This document shows positions 12,882 to 12,985 of a DNA stretch of 12,985 bases, piece by piece. Both the position numbers and the translations under genes were made by a program. Origin of the DNA: Deltaproteobacteria bacterium (GTDB lineage Bacteria > Desulfobacterota > Desulfarculia > Adiutricales > Adiutricaceae); assembly GCA_031277995.1 (NCBI GenBank), contig JAITLH010000211.1:1-12985 (forward strand), written 5' to 3'. Numbering within the stretch: the stretch's first letter is position 1; every line of letters starts with the position of its first letter. The notes beneath the pieces were generated by a model. That model saw only the letters and a list, made by a program, of their open reading frames with translations, made no database searches and had not been told where the DNA came from.

Positions 12882-12896
12882 AGGATTCCGCTCATG
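12882..12896 (+). promoter_or_regulatory. Ribosome binding site of the HU/IHF-like gene
   Basis: AGGA (12882-12885) lies eight bases before the ATG at 12894. A CATAAT at 12872-12877 with TTAACG 16 bases before it looks promoter-like, but it would start the transcript inside the ribosome binding site, so a promoter further upstream is likelier. Confidence 0.65.
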
Positions 12897-12985
12897 ACCG
12901 TTACGAAAGAAAAAATTGTCTCTCGTATCACTGATGATACTAACTTTACTCCTTTAGAGGCTCGCAAGCACGTCGAGTCAGTAAT
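12894..12985 (+). CDS. HU/IHF-family DNA-binding protein, N-terminal fragment
   Basis: The frame runs from ATG to the window edge: 30 full codons reading MTVTKEKIVSRI, TDDTNFTPLE, ARKHVESV. This matches the first two helices of HU and IHF subunits: a T-K-x-x-[IVM] start, a short turn region with D/N, then a helix with A-x-x-x-V (compare E. coli IHF-alpha MALTKAEMSEYL..LSKRDAKELVE). These proteins bind and bend DNA as dimers (family knowledge). The diagnostic beta-arm and the G-F-G-x-F motif lie outside the window, so HU and IHF cannot be told apart. Upstream lies the hairpin-rich leader, and 1.1 kb upstream on the same strand lies the H1-like gene. Confidence 0.7.
   Translation, partial: MTVTKEKIVSRITDDTNFTPLEARKHVESV

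Larger units (their letters stand above)
11931..12893. other. Spacer between the H1-like and HU/IHF-like genes
   Basis: No convincing gene. 11931-12240 is mixed with T runs and GC-rich patches; 12241-12420 is AT-rich; 12393-12438 holds two adjacent hairpins; 12440-12610 is featureless to me; 12640-12871 is GC-rich and dense in hairpins (described separately). Open frames in this stretch (for example 12050-12319 and 12625-12876) lack ribosome binding sites and protein-like composition. Confidence 0.5.

Noticed and set aside
12773..12967. Minus-strand 64-residue frame
   Set aside because: It is antisense to the HU/IHF-like start and its leader, with no start signal.

Overview
The window looks like a piece of a Gram-negative bacterial chromosome. 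It encodes both halves of the outer-membrane translocation and assembly module (TamA and TamB), the end of a type I restriction specificity subunit, a DUF1638 protein, a lysine/alanine/proline-rich histone H1-like protein and the first 30 codons of an HU/IHF-family DNA-binding protein. DUF1638, and a TamA that appears to be made as a lipoprotein, would fit a deltaproteobacterial (Desulfobacterota-type) genome. That placement is inference from family habits and is weak. Genes are moderately GC-rich with many GGCC-containing words, while some spacers are very AT-rich.

Layout. 1-261: C-terminus of an HsdS-like protein (+), cut by the window edge and ending abruptly. 262-632: spacer. 633-1352 (-): DUF1638 protein. 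1353-1705: GC-rich spacer. 1706-6334 (-): tamB. 6335-6601: spacer with a 39-bp tandem repeat in an A-B-A-B order. 6602-9043 (-): tamA, whose real start is probably internal. 9044-11350: about 2.3 kb with no convincing gene but with several distinct repeats and inverted-repeat elements. 11351-11800 (+): histone H1-like gene with a clear promoter, ribosome binding site and terminator. 11801-12893: spacer whose last 230 bases fold on paper into four consecutive hairpins. 12894-12985 (+): start of an HU/IHF-family gene, cut by the window edge.

How the genes work together. tamA and tamB lie in the usual order and orientation and would make the outer-membrane barrel/POTRA protein and the inner-membrane-anchored, periplasm-spanning partner of one system. 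The DUF1638 gene follows on the same strand but has no obvious functional link. The H1-like and HU/IHF-like genes are two nucleoid-protein genes about 1.1 kb apart on the + strand, each under its own control signals as far as can be seen.

I did not find a complete undescribed multi-gene system. The most original material is non-coding: the hairpin series directly before the HU/IHF-like gene, a 62-bp repeat whose two good copies differ only outside their stems, and two similar-sized nested inverted-repeat elements in the AT-rich spacer. All folding statements were made by hand and have not been tested against shuffled sequence.
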